From NCBI GenBank assembly GCA_023446155.1, contig JAEXIT010000003.1, positions 62,001-126,000 of the forward strand: a stretch of DNA of 64,000 nt, written 5' to 3'. This DNA comes from Bacteroidota bacterium. Lineage in GTDB: Bacteria; Bacteroidota; Bacteroidia; Flavobacteriales; Flavobacteriaceae. The notes beneath the pieces are model-generated. The model was not told the origin of the DNA. It worked only from the letters and a program-made list of their open reading frames with translations, and did no database searches. The position numbers were made by a program, and so were the translations under genes. Positions 1 through 8,933 of this stretch are shown one piece after another (the stretch's first letter is position 1; every line of letters begins with the position of its first letter).

Positions 1-1
1 T

Positions 2-538
2 CAAAAGCTAAAGGAAAAGCGATTAGAACTTGAAAGTGTACAAGAGAAACTCTTTATGGTCGAGGAGAAATGGATAAGCAGTGAAATTACCAAAGAAACC
101 TATGAGAGATGGTTTACCAATTACAGTACTACAATTAATGATCTTAACAATACGATTGATAGGCTCGGTAGGAGTAAAAGTATCGCCTACGATATTCTAT
201 TCAAAAACATTTCATTGCTAAGTGATATGAGGGCGGCTTATGAGAATGCGGAAACGCTAGATAAACGAGAATTTGTAGAACTGGTGTTCACCAACAACCT
301 TTATTATCAGGATGGCATTTATCGAACACCTACTATGCTTAGTTTGGTATCGCATAACCATTTGAAAATGAAAGAAAAAGGATTGTTGATATACGAAAAA
401 AAAGAGGGTCTTCTCGATGAAGACCCTCTCAGCGGAGAAAGAGGGATTCGAACCCCCGGACCTGTTACAGTCAACAGTTTTCAAGACTGCCGCAATCGAC
501 CACTCTGCCATTTCTCCAATAAGTCGCAACCGCTTTAG
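2..538 (+). CDS. Serine site-specific recombinase, C-terminal part (5' end outside window)
   Basis: The frame is open from base 2, so the gene begins upstream of the window. Visible is a Lys/Glu-rich coiled-coil stretch, then a region with the pattern KREFVELVF, typical of the C-terminal segment of large serine recombinases that excise and integrate mobile elements by way of a catalytic serine in a missing N-terminal domain. The frame does not stop at the expected end of the family (about base 390-400). It reads through a hairpin (403-429) and the antisense of the tRNA-Ser gene to a TAG at 536-538, so the last 45 or so residues are probably junction read-through and not original protein. Family assignment rests on the C-terminal domain alone. 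Confidence 0.65.
   Translation, partial: QKLKEKRLELESVQEKLFMVEEKWISSEITKETYERWFTNYSTTINDLNNTIDRLGRSKSIAYDILFKNISLLSDMRAAYENAETLDKREFVELVFTNNLYYQDGIYRTPTMLSLVSHNHLKMKEKGLLIYEKKEGLLDEDPLSGERGIRTPGPVTVNSFQDCRNRPLCHFSNKSQPL
395..429 (-). terminator. Rho-independent terminator of tRNA-Ser
   Basis: A perfect 11-bp stem (403-413 with 419-429, loop TCGAT) is followed on the minus strand by about eight T residues. It lies immediately beyond the 3' end of the tRNA and inside the convergent recombinase frame. Confidence 0.8.
433..517 (-). tRNA. tRNA-Ser (anticodon UGA)
   Basis: Read on the minus strand, a 7-bp acceptor stem (GGAGAAA with TTTCTCC) closes an 85-nt class II tRNA. It has a long variable arm, a TTCGAATCC T-loop and an anticodon loop CTTGAAA, giving anticodon TGA at 483-481. 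The discriminator base is G at 433 and no CCA is encoded. A consensus promoter lies 33 bp upstream. The recombinase gene abuts the 3' end, the usual attachment position for tRNA-targeting elements. Confidence 0.97.
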
Positions 539-549
539 GATTGCGGTTG

Positions 550-579
550 CAAATATAGTGTGTTTTCCGGGTTTTACAA
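550..579 (-). promoter_or_regulatory. Promoter of tRNA-Ser
   Basis: On the minus strand, TTG (579-577) is followed after exactly 19 bp by TATATTTG (557-550), a perfect match to the Bacteroidetes TTG-N19-TAnnTTTG promoter. It sits 33 bp upstream of the mature tRNA 5' end. Confidence 0.85.
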
Positions 580-663
580 GTCTTTTGAGCTATAAAATCA
601 CTAAAAAATGTGATTGGTTTTGTAACTGGTTTATAGTGATTGACTTATAAAATCAGGATTTGA

Positions 664-1800
664 CTAAAAACCTACGTATTCTGTGATTTCCAAACCGTAT
701 CCAATCATTCCCACGCGTTTGGTTTGCTCGGAATTCGATAATAAACGGATCTTACAGATATCCAAATCGTGTAGCATTTGGGCTCCAATTCCGAAATCTT
801 TGGTGTCAATCTTAATCTGAGGCGCTTTGTTAACTCCTTGTGCCTGTAAATTTTTCAATTCAGACAAACGGTTTAGCATGTCAGCAGATTGGATCTCCTG
901 GTTGATAAACAATATCGCACCGCGACCTTCTTCGTTGATACGACGGAACATATCATCCAGACGTTTGTCGGCATCATTCGTTAGCGTACCCAAAATATCG
1001 TTATTCACATGTGTAGAATTGATACGGGTTAAGATCGATTCGCCCGAACTCCAGCTTCCTTTGGTAAGTGCAATGTGTACCTGTTTGTTGGTGATTTGAA
1101 GATAGGCGCGAAGACGGAACGTTCCGAAACGGGTTTCAATCTCGAAATCTTCTTTTTTCTGAATCAAACTGTCGTGTTGCATTCTGTAGGCCACCAATGC
1201 CTCAATCGATACGATTTTAAGATCAAAACGTTTGGCCACTTCCATCAATTGCGGTAAACGGGCCATCGATCCGTCCTCGTTTAAGATTTCAACAAGGATT
1301 CCGGCTGGTTTTAAGCCTGCCAGACGCGCTAAATCGATCGCAGCTTCCGTATGACCGGTACGACGCAATACACCGCCTTGTTTGGCGCGTAACGGGAAAA
1401 TATGCCCTGGTCGGCCAAGGTCTTCCGGTTTGGTATTGTCGTCTACTAGTGAAAGTATGGTTTTTGCTCTGTCGTGAACCGAAATACCGGTGGTACAACC
1501 ATGACCTTTTAAGTCGACCGAAACGGTGAATTGGGTTTCATGAAGTACCGTATTGTTGGTTACCATCAGATTTAAATCAAGTTCTTTACATCTGGCTTCG
1601 GTTAGAGGAGCACAAATCAGACCGCGGCCATGGGTAGCCATGAAGTTGATCATTTCTGGAGTCACTTTTTCAGCGGCTGCGATAAAATCCCCTTCATTTT
1701 CGCGATCTTCATCATCTACAACAATAATGATTTTGCCTTGTCGGATATCTTCAATAGCTTCTTCTATAGTGTTGAGTTGTATGTTAGTGTTAGTTGCCAT
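664..1800 (-). CDS. ribBA: RibBA-like: 3,4-dihydroxy-2-butanone 4-phosphate synthase with degenerate GTP cyclohydrolase II domain
   Basis: The 378-residue protein starts at MATNTNIQ. A longer in-frame start at 1866 lies inside the upstream gene and is unlikely. Residues 1-210 form the DHBP synthase domain that converts ribulose 5-phosphate to the riboflavin precursor: the acidic loop [10 protein letters not shown] (29-38), THGRG (57-61), the GCTTGIS segment (101-107) and [13 protein letters not shown] (150-162) are intact. Residues 215-378 align with GTP cyclohydrolase II, but the Zn-binding region that normally carries three cysteines reads [15 protein letters not shown] (259-273) with no cysteine, and the only Cys in the domain is C349. 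GTP cyclohydrolase activity is therefore unlikely. It is the last gene of the tpx-to-ribBA operon and its start overlaps the lptF/G-like stop by 11 bp. Confidence 0.92.
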   Translation of the reverse strand: MATNTNIQLNTIEEAIEDIRQGKIIIVVDDEDRENEGDFIAAAEKVTPEMINFMATHGRGLICAPLTEARCKELDLNLMVTNNTVLHETQFTVSVDLKGHGCTTGISVHDRAKTILSLVDDNTKPEDLGRPGHIFPLRAKQGGVLRRTGHTEAAIDLARLAGLKPAGILVEILNEDGSMARLPQLMEVAKRFDLKIVSIEALVAYRMQHDSLIQKKEDFEIETRFGTFRLRAYLQITNKQVHIALTKGSWSSGESILTRINSTHVNNDILGTLTNDADKRLDDMFRRINEEGRGAILFINQEIQSADMLNRLSELKNLQAQGVNKAPQIKIDTKDFGIGAQMLHDLDICKIRLLSNSEQTKRVGMIGYGLEITEYVGF

Positions 1801-3238
1801 TTTGATTGTTATTATTTTTAAATAGTTTTTCGGAAAGTTTTTGGAACGGTAAGGTGATCCAGTCAAAATTGATCATCACGCCAATGTCGTTGGTTGCCCG
1901 ATAGGTTAGGAATACCGCCAGAGGTGTTAATACAATGGATGCCATCCAGGTTCCTAAAAAGGGAGGGATACCGTTTTCCTGTGCTACTTTTTTGCCGAAT
2001 GTATTGATGAAGTGGTAAATAATAAAGATAAGTACCGCAAATACAATTGGTAATCCCAGTCCTCCTTTACGGATAATGGCTCCCAGTGGCGCCCCGATAA
2101 AGAACATTAGCAGACAAGAGAAAGCGACCACAAATTTTTCGTGGAGTACAATCCAGTGTACGTTGATGTTTTTTTGTTTTTCGAGTAAATCGGCACTATT
2201 GCTGTCGATAGAGTAGTTCAGACTTACGATGTTGTTTTTCGCCACTTCCAGAATTTTGTACTGCATTTCTGGATTCATCAGCGATAACAGGTCTTTTGTT
2301 TTGTTCGGATCCCCACCGGCAGTATTATGTTTGGGTTTTAATGCATAATCAGTTCCCTGGATTATGTTGTCGGCAAAGGAAAGTTTGTCCTTTTTAAGGT
2401 TGGTTTCGAGCGAGTCGATCGTAAAATTCAACTCATTCAGGGTAAGCATGGTGTTGGTATTGGTGATCTTTTCGTTTTCGTCTACCGGATTTAAAACGGT
2501 CAGATCAATATTCACCCGGTATTTTTTAAAGGCGGCCTTGGCAAACGGTTCTTTTTTGCGGTCTTCGTAATTTTTAGGCATCATGTCCTCATAATAATAA
2601 CCGTCGAACAGATCCAGTTTTAGAATATTCGAATTTTCTTCGTTGATCAGCAAACCTCTTTTGGCTTTAATAACCGATTTGTTACCGGTTCCGAGATTGG
2701 ATTTCTCGTGCATGGTTACGCCTTGTAATTGTTCGCCTTTTTCACCGGATTTTTTGTCGACTTTAATCGAGATATTACCGATTTTATTAAAAAGACCTTC
2801 GGCTATAGCCATAGCAGGTTTGGTGTGGAAAATTTCTTTTCGGAGGTTTACAAAGTTGTATTCGGCTTTTGGAATGACATTATTCGCAAAAAAAAAGGAT
2901 ACAAAGCTCAGTAACACAATAAAGATGTTTAAACTCTGCATCGCCCGTTTCAGGGAAATACCGGACGATTTCATCGCGGCAAATTCATAATTTTCGGCAA
3001 AACTTCCAAAGGTCATGATCGAAGCCAGCAAAATAGAAAGCGGCAATACCAGCGGAATCATCTTTGGCGAATAGAAAAGCAGGAACTGGAATACGAGCCA
3101 GGCATCGAGATCTTTACCCGCTAATTCGGCAATAAAGAGCCATATTCCCTGTAAAATGAATATAAAAAAAAGGATTACAAATACCGTAGCAAATGTAATC
3201 AGGAAACTTTTAAGAATGTAACGGTCTAATATTTTCAC
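1790..3238 (-). CDS. LptF/LptG family LPS export permease
   Basis: This 482-residue membrane protein belongs to the YjgP/YjgQ (LptF/LptG) family, the inner-membrane half of the ABC exporter that extracts lipopolysaccharide and passes it to the periplasmic bridge. Three N-terminal membrane helices (about 10-120) include the characteristic motif around [11 protein letters not shown], then a long periplasmic beta-rich region, then three C-terminal helices. LptF and LptG cannot be separated from one sequence, so no symbol is given. It lies between a LolA-like gene (7-bp gap) and ribBA (11-bp overlap), consistent with envelope biogenesis. Confidence 0.9.
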   Translation of the reverse strand: MKILDRYILKSFLITFATVFVILFFIFILQGIWLFIAELAGKDLDAWLVFQFLLFYSPKMIPLVLPLSILLASIMTFGSFAENYEFAAMKSSGISLKRAMQSLNIFIVLLSFVSFFFANNVIPKAEYNFVNLRKEIFHTKPAMAIAEGLFNKIGNISIKVDKKSGEKGEQLQGVTMHEKSNLGTGNKSVIKAKRGLLINEENSNILKLDLFDGYYYEDMMPKNYEDRKKEPFAKAAFKKYRVNIDLTVLNPVDENEKITNTNTMLTLNELNFTIDSLETNLKKDKLSFADNIIQGTDYALKPKHNTAGGDPNKTKDLLSLMNPEMQYKILEVAKNNIVSLNYSIDSNSADLLEKQKNINVHWIVLHEKFVVAFSCLLMFFIGAPLGAIIRKGGLGLPIVFAVLIFIIYHFINTFGKKVAQENGIPPFLGTWMASIVLTPLAVFLTYRATNDIGVMINFDWITLPFQKLSEKLFKNNNNQNGN

Positions 3239-3245
3239 CCGATAA

Positions 3246-3890
3246 TTAATCTAATTTATTGATGTAGTAATTAGGATATTTACTCTCGGTAAAGGTAAAA
3301 TGATTTTTCGAAATAGGCTGATTCGTTTTAAAAGAATTAACAGTCAACGTGGTTTTTGTACCGTCTTTCGCAATTTCGATTTTATTATAGATGTGTTTGG
3401 TTTGAGTATCAATCCCTAACAGTATCTCTTTGGTTTTGTCCTTGGAGCTAAGTGGCGTTAGTTTTACATACTGGATTTTACGTCCGCGGATGTTCTGCAG
3501 GATGTCCCAGTTGTATTTGTAACCGGAATTAAAGAACGTTAGCATTTTGGATGGCGTAATGGAATTTTCGTCGTTTTCGTTGTATTTGGAAATCGTCACT
3601 TCTTCGTCCTCAGGGATGATGGTGTAGTTTTTCTTTCCGTCGAAGATACGGGTAACGCCCATAAAGTTCAAAACAAACTGGTTTCCTTTTAAAGTAAGGT
3701 TCCCTTTGCTATCCTGATTTTGGTTTTGTTTTTGATTTTGTAACGTAAAACGGAAATCGATTACGATGTTATCATAACTTTTTGCTTTGGCCGAAACGTC
3801 ATCCAATAGGTCTTTTGCCTTTTTGGAATCCTGAGCCTGAAGCGTTAAGCCAAATAGGAATAGTGTTAAAAGTTGAAAAAAAGTACGCAT
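3246..3890 (-). CDS. LolA-like outer-membrane lipoprotein carrier
   Basis: The 214-residue protein has an N-terminal signal peptide (MRTFFQLLTLFLFGLTLQAQ) and the LolA/LolB-like pattern of an unclosed beta barrel that carries lipoproteins from inner to outer membrane (SKGNLTLKGNQFVLNFMG, then the IFDGKKNYTIIPED region). The start at 3890 was chosen because it gives a clean signal peptide just after the ftsK stop (3892). The longer frame to 3929 would overlap ftsK. Its place between ftsK and an LptF/G permease fits an envelope role. Assignment is by fold pattern. Confidence 0.82.
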   Translation of the reverse strand: MRTFFQLLTLFLFGLTLQAQDSKKAKDLLDDVSAKAKSYDNIVIDFRFTLQNQKQNQNQDSKGNLTLKGNQFVLNFMGVTRIFDGKKNYTIIPEDEEVTISKYNENDENSITPSKMLTFFNSGYKYNWDILQNIRGRKIQYVKLTPLSSKDKTKEILLGIDTQTKHIYNKIEIAKDGTKTTLTVNSFKTNQPISKNHFTFTESKYPNYYINKLD

Positions 3891-3891
3891 T

Positions 3892-6423
3892 TTACAAGTC
3901 ATTTTGTTCGTTAGCAAAGAATTGATCAAGAGCTACAAGATCAGGAATTAATACACTACGGGCTTTGCTGCCTTCAAACGGACCAACGATTCCGGCTGCT
4001 TCCAGCTGGTCGATTAGTCGTCCGGCGCGATTGTATCCCAATTTCAATTTTCTTTGTAACAAAGAAGCCGATCCCTGTTGTGCGGTGACAATAATCTCGG
4101 CGGCATCTCTGAATAAAGAATCTCTGTCGGAAATATCAATATCAAGACTTATGCCACTTTCTTCGCCAACGTACTCCGGAAGCAAATATGCATTCGGATA
4201 GGCTTTTTGAGATCCGATAAATTCGGTTATTTTTTCCACTTCAGGGGTGTCTACAAAAGCACACTGTACCCGGGTAAGGTCGTTACCTTGCGTATAGAGT
4301 AAATCCCCGCGTCCAATCAACTGGTCGGCACCCTGACTGTCCAGAATCGTTCTGGAGTCGATTTTGGAGGTCACACGAAACGCAATTCGAGCCGGGAAGT
4401 TGGCTTTGATGATACCAGTAATAACGTTTACCGAGGGACGTTGTGTTGCGATGATCAAATGAATTCCAATCGCACGCGCCAACTGTGCCAATCGGGCGAT
4501 TGGGGTTTCCACTTCTTTACCAGCCGTCATGATCAGATCGGCAAACTCATCGACAACTAAAACAATATAGGGTAGGAAACGGTGACCGTTTTCCGGATTT
4601 AGTTTTCGAAGTTTGAATTTTTCGTTGTATTCTTTGATGTTCCGCACCATGGCGTCTTTTAGCAGACTATAACGGTTGTCCATTTCAATACAAAGTGAAT
4701 TCAGCGTATTGATCACTTTTGTATTATCGGTAATAATGGCATCTTCGGTATCCGGAAGTTTCGCCAGATAATGGCGTTCGATTTTATTAAAAAGTGTAAG
4801 TTCTACTTTTTTAGGATCGACCAGGACAAATTTTACTTCGGCCGGGTGTTTTTTGTACAGTAATGACGTTAAAACCGCGTTTAATCCAACCGATTTACCC
4901 TGTCCGGTAGCACCGGCCATTAAAAGGTGTGGCATTTTGGCCAGATCGACTACAAAGGTTTCGTTTGAAATCGTCTTCCCAAGTGCGATAGGCAATTCCA
5001 TTTCGGCTGTCTGAAATTTCGGGGAGCCAATAACGCTCTTCATCGAAACCATGGTAGGGGAATTGTTTGGTACTTCGATACCGATCGTTCCTTTCCCCGG
5101 AATCGGAGCGATAATACGGATTCCCAAAGCAGCCAGCGATAAAGCGATATCGTCCTCAAGGCTTTTGATTTTAGAAATACGAATACCGGCTTCCGGTACG
5201 ATTTCGTATAAAGTCACCGTTGGCCCTACGGTTGCCTTGATCTGGGCAATGTCAATTTTGTAATTGCGAAGCGTTTCGACAATACGGTTTTTATTTTCTT
5301 CGAGTTCCGCCTGGTTGATAGTAATACCACCGGAATTGTATTCTTTCAGAAGATCAACCGATGGGAACTGATAATTGGATAATTCGAGCGTCGGATCAAA
5401 TTCACCAAAATCTTTAACCAGCTTGGCCGCCAGATTTTCCTCTACAAACGTTTCCTCTTCTATCTTTTCGATTACAAAATGATCATCATTCGTTTTGATA
5501 ATTTCGGATGAAGGTACAACGGGAGTTGGCACAACAGGAGGCGTTACGATTGGAACGACCGGTTCAGCCGGTTTGGTTTTTAACGTGATCTCTGAGGCAT
5601 GCTCAATAGTGGGTTTAAGGGATTCCGGGTCAATCTCAAAAGCCGACGGTTTGGTTTTTAATTCAATATTAGACAAGATTTCTTCGTCTTCTTCACTATT
5701 AAAATCCAGACTAGGATTGGAAGTTTCGATCGATTCGTCTATAATTTCATCCGGAAGCGGAACCGGAGTAACAACTGTATTTTGTACAACAGGAGCATCC
5801 TGATTTAATTCTGCGCTAAAAGACTGATTGGTCTTTTCAAAGAAATTTTTGATTCCTTCGGTTGAGACTTTTATTTTTAAAATCAGGTAGACAATAATAC
5901 CAAAAAGAAGTACAAGGAAAGTACCTGTTTTTCCGAGATAATCCTGAACAAAAAGGTTCATTTCAAAACCGATGATTCCGCCCAGTTGCGGAACATAATT
6001 CCAGAAAAAACCAAACAGAATGGATAAGATTACCATCGCGAATAAATCCCAGAAAATTGTCTTTTTAAGTTTTCCAAGTGATAAATCGACCAATAGGTAA
6101 GCACCGGCTAAAAAGAATAGTCGGACAAATAAGAAAGACGCTACTCCAAATCCTCGATATAAAAAGAAATCGGATAAGAAAGCGCCGAATTTCCCTAACC
6201 AGTTATAGGTTTTCTCACTGCGATCTCCAAAGTCGGTTAAGGCACTTTGATCGTAATCACCGTAGATATAATAGGAAATAAAAGAGAGTAACAAGGCTAC
6301 CGAAAATAAAACGAGCAAAGCCCCGAGTAGGACTTTGTACTGGCGTGATAAGTGCCATGAAAATTTCGGTTTTGCTGTTTTTTCCCCTTTATCGGGAGTG
6401 TCTTTTTTTGTTGCTTTAGCCAT
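3892..6423 (-). CDS. ftsK: FtsK/SpoIIIE-type DNA translocase
   Basis: The 843-residue septal DNA pump moves chromosome termini through the closing division septum. About four N-terminal membrane helices (residues 30-190) anchor it. A Pro/Val/acidic linker (about 210-340) is followed by the alpha/beta motor with Walker A GATGQGKS (about 502-509) and Walker B VLVVDEFAD (about 619-627). The last 65 residues form the winged-helix gamma domain that reads polar DNA motifs (LLQRKLKLGYNRAGRLIDQL). The length is normal for Bacteroidetes. It sits in the operon between dgkA and the LolA-like gene. Confidence 0.96.
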   Translation of the reverse strand: MAKATKKDTPDKGEKTAKPKFSWHLSRQYKVLLGALLVLFSVALLLSFISYYIYGDYDQSALTDFGDRSEKTYNWLGKFGAFLSDFFLYRGFGVASFLFVRLFFLAGAYLLVDLSLGKLKKTIFWDLFAMVILSILFGFFWNYVPQLGGIIGFEMNLFVQDYLGKTGTFLVLLFGIIVYLILKIKVSTEGIKNFFEKTNQSFSAELNQDAPVVQNTVVTPVPLPDEIIDESIETSNPSLDFNSEEDEEILSNIELKTKPSAFEIDPESLKPTIEHASEITLKTKPAEPVVPIVTPPVVPTPVVPSSEIIKTNDDHFVIEKIEEETFVEENLAAKLVKDFGEFDPTLELSNYQFPSVDLLKEYNSGGITINQAELEENKNRIVETLRNYKIDIAQIKATVGPTVTLYEIVPEAGIRISKIKSLEDDIALSLAALGIRIIAPIPGKGTIGIEVPNNSPTMVSMKSVIGSPKFQTAEMELPIALGKTISNETFVVDLAKMPHLLMAGATGQGKSVGLNAVLTSLLYKKHPAEVKFVLVDPKKVELTLFNKIERHYLAKLPDTEDAIITDNTKVINTLNSLCIEMDNRYSLLKDAMVRNIKEYNEKFKLRKLNPENGHRFLPYIVLVVDEFADLIMTAGKEVETPIARLAQLARAIGIHLIIATQRPSVNVITGIIKANFPARIAFRVTSKIDSRTILDSQGADQLIGRGDLLYTQGNDLTRVQCAFVDTPEVEKITEFIGSQKAYPNAYLLPEYVGEESGISLDIDISDRDSLFRDAAEIIVTAQQGSASLLQRKLKLGYNRAGRLIDQLEAAGIVGPFEGSKARSVLIPDLVALDQFFANEQNDL

Positions 6424-6469
6424 TTAAAAAATCAAAATTATGTTGCAAAAAAATGCAGTATACTTTACA

Positions 6470-6838
6470 TCAGGTTAGCCGTGGCAAATATATGATTAAT
6501 CCCACAGCAATAGCGGCCATTGCGGCAAAAAATACGGCTCCGGCGGCGATGTCTTTGATAAACCCGATTTTTTGGTGATAGTCCGGATGGATAAAATCGG
6601 CTATCTTTTCGACAGCCGTATTCAATCCTTCAATGCTAAGTACCAGTCCGATCGCAAGGGTCTGGATTAGCCATTCCTCTTTTGAGATCTGAAAATAAAT
6701 TCCGGCCAGTGTTACCACTATTGCCAGGCTAAACTGCACCATAACACTGTGTTCGGTTGTGATCAGTTTATAAGCGCCTTTAAAGGCAAAAACAAGGCTT
6801 TTCAGCCGGCCGGTAAAAAAGGAATTATCTTTTTTCAT
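6470..6838 (-). CDS. dgkA: Diacylglycerol/undecaprenol kinase family membrane protein
   Basis: This 122-residue protein has about three membrane helices and the DagK signature SIEGLNTAVEKIADF around residues 65-80, with the catalytic and metal-binding glutamates. Family members phosphorylate diacylglycerol or undecaprenol and recycle lipid carriers of envelope synthesis at the inner membrane. Which lipid is used here cannot be read from sequence. It is 8 bp downstream of tpx and 46 bp upstream of ftsK on the same strand, so cotranscription is likely. Confidence 0.9.
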   Translation of the reverse strand: MKKDNSFFTGRLKSLVFAFKGAYKLITTEHSVMVQFSLAIVVTLAGIYFQISKEEWLIQTLAIGLVLSIEGLNTAVEKIADFIHPDYHQKIGFIKDIAAGAVFFAAMAAIAVGLIIYLPRLT

Positions 6839-6846
6839 TGACCTGT

Positions 6847-7344
6847 TTAAAGTGCTGCCAAAGCATTATCGTAATTAGGCTCATCAACAATTTCCGGAAC
6901 CTGTTCACTATACTGAACCACTCCGTTTTCGTCGATTACAATAACTACGCGTGAAAGTAAACCGGCCAAAGGACCATCGGCTATGGTCAATCCGTATTCT
7001 TTACCGAAGCTTCCATCTCTGAAATCAGAAAGGTTGATTACATTCGATAAACCTTCCGCACCACAAAAACGCGCCTGAGCAAACGGTAAATCGCGTGAAA
7101 TACACAATACTTTTGTGTTTTCCAGACTGCTGGCTTTTTCGTTAAATTTTCGTACCGATGCTGCGCAAGTTCCGGTATCAACGCTTGGGAAGATGTTTAA
7201 AACAACCTTACTTCCTTTAAAATCGGATAACGAAGCCATGGAAAGGTCGTTTTTTACCAGTTGAAAATCTTTTGCGGGTGTACCTACCTGAGGTAATTCA
7301 CCATTGGTGTGGATCGTATTTCCCTGTAAAGTGATTTGTGCCAT
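6847..7344 (-). CDS. tpx: Thiol peroxidase (atypical 2-Cys peroxiredoxin)
   Basis: The 165-residue length matches Tpx. The peroxidatic cysteine C60 lies in [12 protein letters not shown] and the resolving cysteine C94 in [11 protein letters not shown], the spacing expected for the family, which reduces peroxides using thioredoxin. It is the first gene of the minus-strand operon. A TAnnTTTG-type -7 element lies on the minus strand at 7372-7365, 20 bp before the start. The -33 element is not convincing. Confidence 0.95.
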   Translation of the reverse strand: MAQITLQGNTIHTNGELPQVGTPAKDFQLVKNDLSMASLSDFKGSKVVLNIFPSVDTGTCAASVRKFNEKASSLENTKVLCISRDLPFAQARFCGAEGLSNVINLSDFRDGSFGKEYGLTIADGPLAGLLSRVVIVIDENGVVQYSEQVPEIVDEPNYDNALAAL

Positions 7345-7504
7345 TGTTTAATTTTTTTAGTATTCAAAAGTATAAAATTATATCGGAAATATAAAAGGTG
7401 GTTTTTAACTGGGACTATTAATGTGAATTGTGGACTATGATGGACGTAAACTTCTTTTACCCTGAAAAAAAATGTAAATTAGGGAAACGTAAAAATTGAT
7501 AGCT

Positions 7505-7969
7505 ATGCCATACAGTCCAACCACAATAGCCAATTATTTTATCGAAAAATATGGGAAAATCGGGGAGTTCACGCCGATGAAGCTACTCAAATTGACATAC
7601 ATTGCCTACGGATGGTATTTGGCCATCACCGATGGAAAGGCGCGATTAACAGACGAGCATCCTATAGCCTGGGATATGGGACCCGTTTTTCCATCCCTGT
7701 ACGGCAGTATAAAAAGGAACTATAAAAAATGGAATATTAGGACTGTAATTTCAACTGCTAGCAGGGAAAGTATAATCGAAAAGGACAAGGCTTTTTTGGA
7801 TAAGATATGGGCTATTTATGGCAGATTTGATGGTGTTTATCTAAGTGCCCTGACGCATCAGGACGGTACTCCGTGGCGGAACGTTTATTGTAAAGGATGC
7901 AATGTTCCATTAAAAGATGCGGATATCTATCGCTATTATAAGCAAAAAATGACCACTGTAGATGGGTAA
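7505..7969 (+). CDS. Panacea-domain (DUF4065, SocA-like) protein, candidate antitoxin
   Basis: The 154-residue protein is almost entirely a Panacea domain: TPMKLLKLTYIAYGWYLA (23-40) and HPIAWDMGPVFPSLYG (52-67) are the diagnostic blocks, with the conserved W..GPV..LY core. Panacea domains act as antitoxins for many unrelated toxins and as a ClpXP adaptor in SocA. The start is taken at ATG 7505. A TTG three codons upstream is possible. The 3' end overlaps the next gene by 8 bp, so the two are translationally coupled, as in toxin-antitoxin modules. Which gene is the toxin is inferred from this arrangement. Confidence 0.85.
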   Translation: MPYSPTTIANYFIEKYGKIGEFTPMKLLKLTYIAYGWYLAITDGKARLTDEHPIAWDMGPVFPSLYGSIKRNYKKWNIRTVISTASRESIIEKDKAFLDKIWAIYGRFDGVYLSALTHQDGTPWRNVYCKGCNVPLKDADIYRYYKQKMTTVDG

Positions 7970-8363
7970 TTTTGATGAAAATGCAGAATGGATATTGCTA
8001 AATGAAGTATCGGTGAATCCGGTTGATTTCGTTATTGGTGAAATTCAGGAGCAATGTCTGTCGCTGAATTTAGAAAAAGAAAAAATAAGAAAATACAAAT
8101 CAAGAACCGAACGGTACCGAATCAATACTATTCTTAGAATTGTGTTTTCGGCAATATATACTGGAATTTTAGTCTTTTGGTTGTATCGGATTTTAAATAT
8201 CGTACAATACAACAATTTAGATCATTATGAATTGTCGGATCATGTGCTTCTTGGTTTGCTTGCTACGACGACTGCCAATGTGATGGGGATGGTTGTCATC
8301 GTGTTGAAAAATCTGTTCCCAATGCCGAGCGGAAATACCGGTGTTTTGTTATCAAAAAAATAA
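7962..8363 (+). CDS. Small two-TM membrane protein, candidate Panacea-linked toxin
   Basis: The 133-residue protein has a soluble N-terminal half with a charged helix (about 28-53, rich in Lys/Glu/Arg) and two hydrophobic helices (about 56-76 and 95-116) joined by a short polar loop. I recognise no enzymatic motif. It overlaps the Panacea gene by 8 bp and is followed by a weak inverted repeat. Membrane-acting effectors are known among Panacea partners, so a membrane toxin is a reasonable hypothesis. An accessory or cargo membrane protein is the alternative. Confidence 0.7.
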   Translation: MGNFDENAEWILLNEVSVNPVDFVIGEIQEQCLSLNLEKEKIRKYKSRTERYRINTILRIVFSAIYTGILVFWLYRILNIVQYNNLDHYELSDHVLLGLLATTTANVMGMVVIVLKNLFPMPSGNTGVLLSKK

Positions 8364-8388
8364 GGCCCGATCATAGTGCGAGCCTTAT
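8360..8388. terminator. Possible bidirectional terminator between convergent genes
   Basis: ATAAGGC (8360-8366) pairs with GCCTTAT (8382-8388) around a 15-nt loop, preceded by an A-run. The stem is short, so the call is weak. Confidence 0.35.
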
Positions 8389-8410
8389 GCGACTATATTT
8401 TTGGGTAAAA

Positions 8411-8869
8411 TTATGCGATAGCAATAAAAATATCCACTTCGGCATTTTCCGGATTGCTTGCTTTTTCGGAATAGACTTCGAAATCGGCGGTATAGGTTCT
8501 GTTTCTATCCGAATTCCAGATGTCGAACCAAGCTTCGGCAAGGGCACCCTTAAAGATATTTCCTTTCGCAACTACTTTTTCATAGATGCCGGTTGGAAAC
8601 GTTTTGGCTACCATTCCATCCGGAACGATGGTTGTATCGGATACACGACAACCCAAAATAGTGGTATACGGTTTGGTATGATCTTTTTCGTAATCGGTAT
8701 AAATGCAGTAAACTGTCGAGTCTACTTTATTCGGGATTTTTTCCAGGATTTTTTCCGATATAAATTGTTGCCATAGTGCTCCGATATCGGTCATTGCCTG
8801 TTGATTTTCATTTGTGGTGCGTACGGCAATTCCGATAACGCTAAAGGATTCTATCTTTTCGGTATTCAT
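8411..8869 (-). CDS. GyrI-like / AraC-type effector-binding domain protein
   Basis: This 152-residue protein resembles the stand-alone GyrI-like small-molecule-binding domain (SHV fold): an N-terminal FSVIGIAVRTTN strand, a central helix with IGALWQQF, then YTDYEKDHTKPYTTILGCRV and a C-terminal EVDIFIAI strand, the order seen in effector-binding domains of AraC/MerR regulators. No DNA-binding domain is present, so it probably binds or hydrolyses small ligands in the cytoplasm. A -7-like element (TACTTTTG) occurs on the minus strand at 8915-8908. Confidence 0.75.
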   Translation of the reverse strand: MNTEKIESFSVIGIAVRTTNENQQAMTDIGALWQQFISEKILEKIPNKVDSTVYCIYTDYEKDHTKPYTTILGCRVSDTTIVPDGMVAKTFPTGIYEKVVAKGNIFKGALAEAWFDIWNSDRNRTYTADFEVYSEKASNPENAEVDIFIAIA

Positions 8870-8933
8870 GTTTTTTGTTTTTAAAGGTACGTTTGAAACG
8901 GATTATTCAAAAGTATTTATTTCAGTAATAAGT

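Noticed and set aside
433..538. Protein-like reading across the tRNA-Ser gene ([13 protein letters not shown] translation)
   Set aside because: It is the well-known false translation of the antisense of a serine tRNA, and the tRNA structure is complete.
827..1825. Several plus-strand open frames opposite ribBA
   Set aside because: They lie fully inside a well-supported minus-strand gene and show no domain, promoter or start context.
1800..1900. FMN riboswitch upstream of ribBA
   Set aside because: The upstream sequence is coding for the preceding permease and has no conserved RFN element.
7345..7504. Small gene between tpx and the Panacea gene
   Set aside because: No frame with a start and codon pattern. 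It only holds promoter-like elements.
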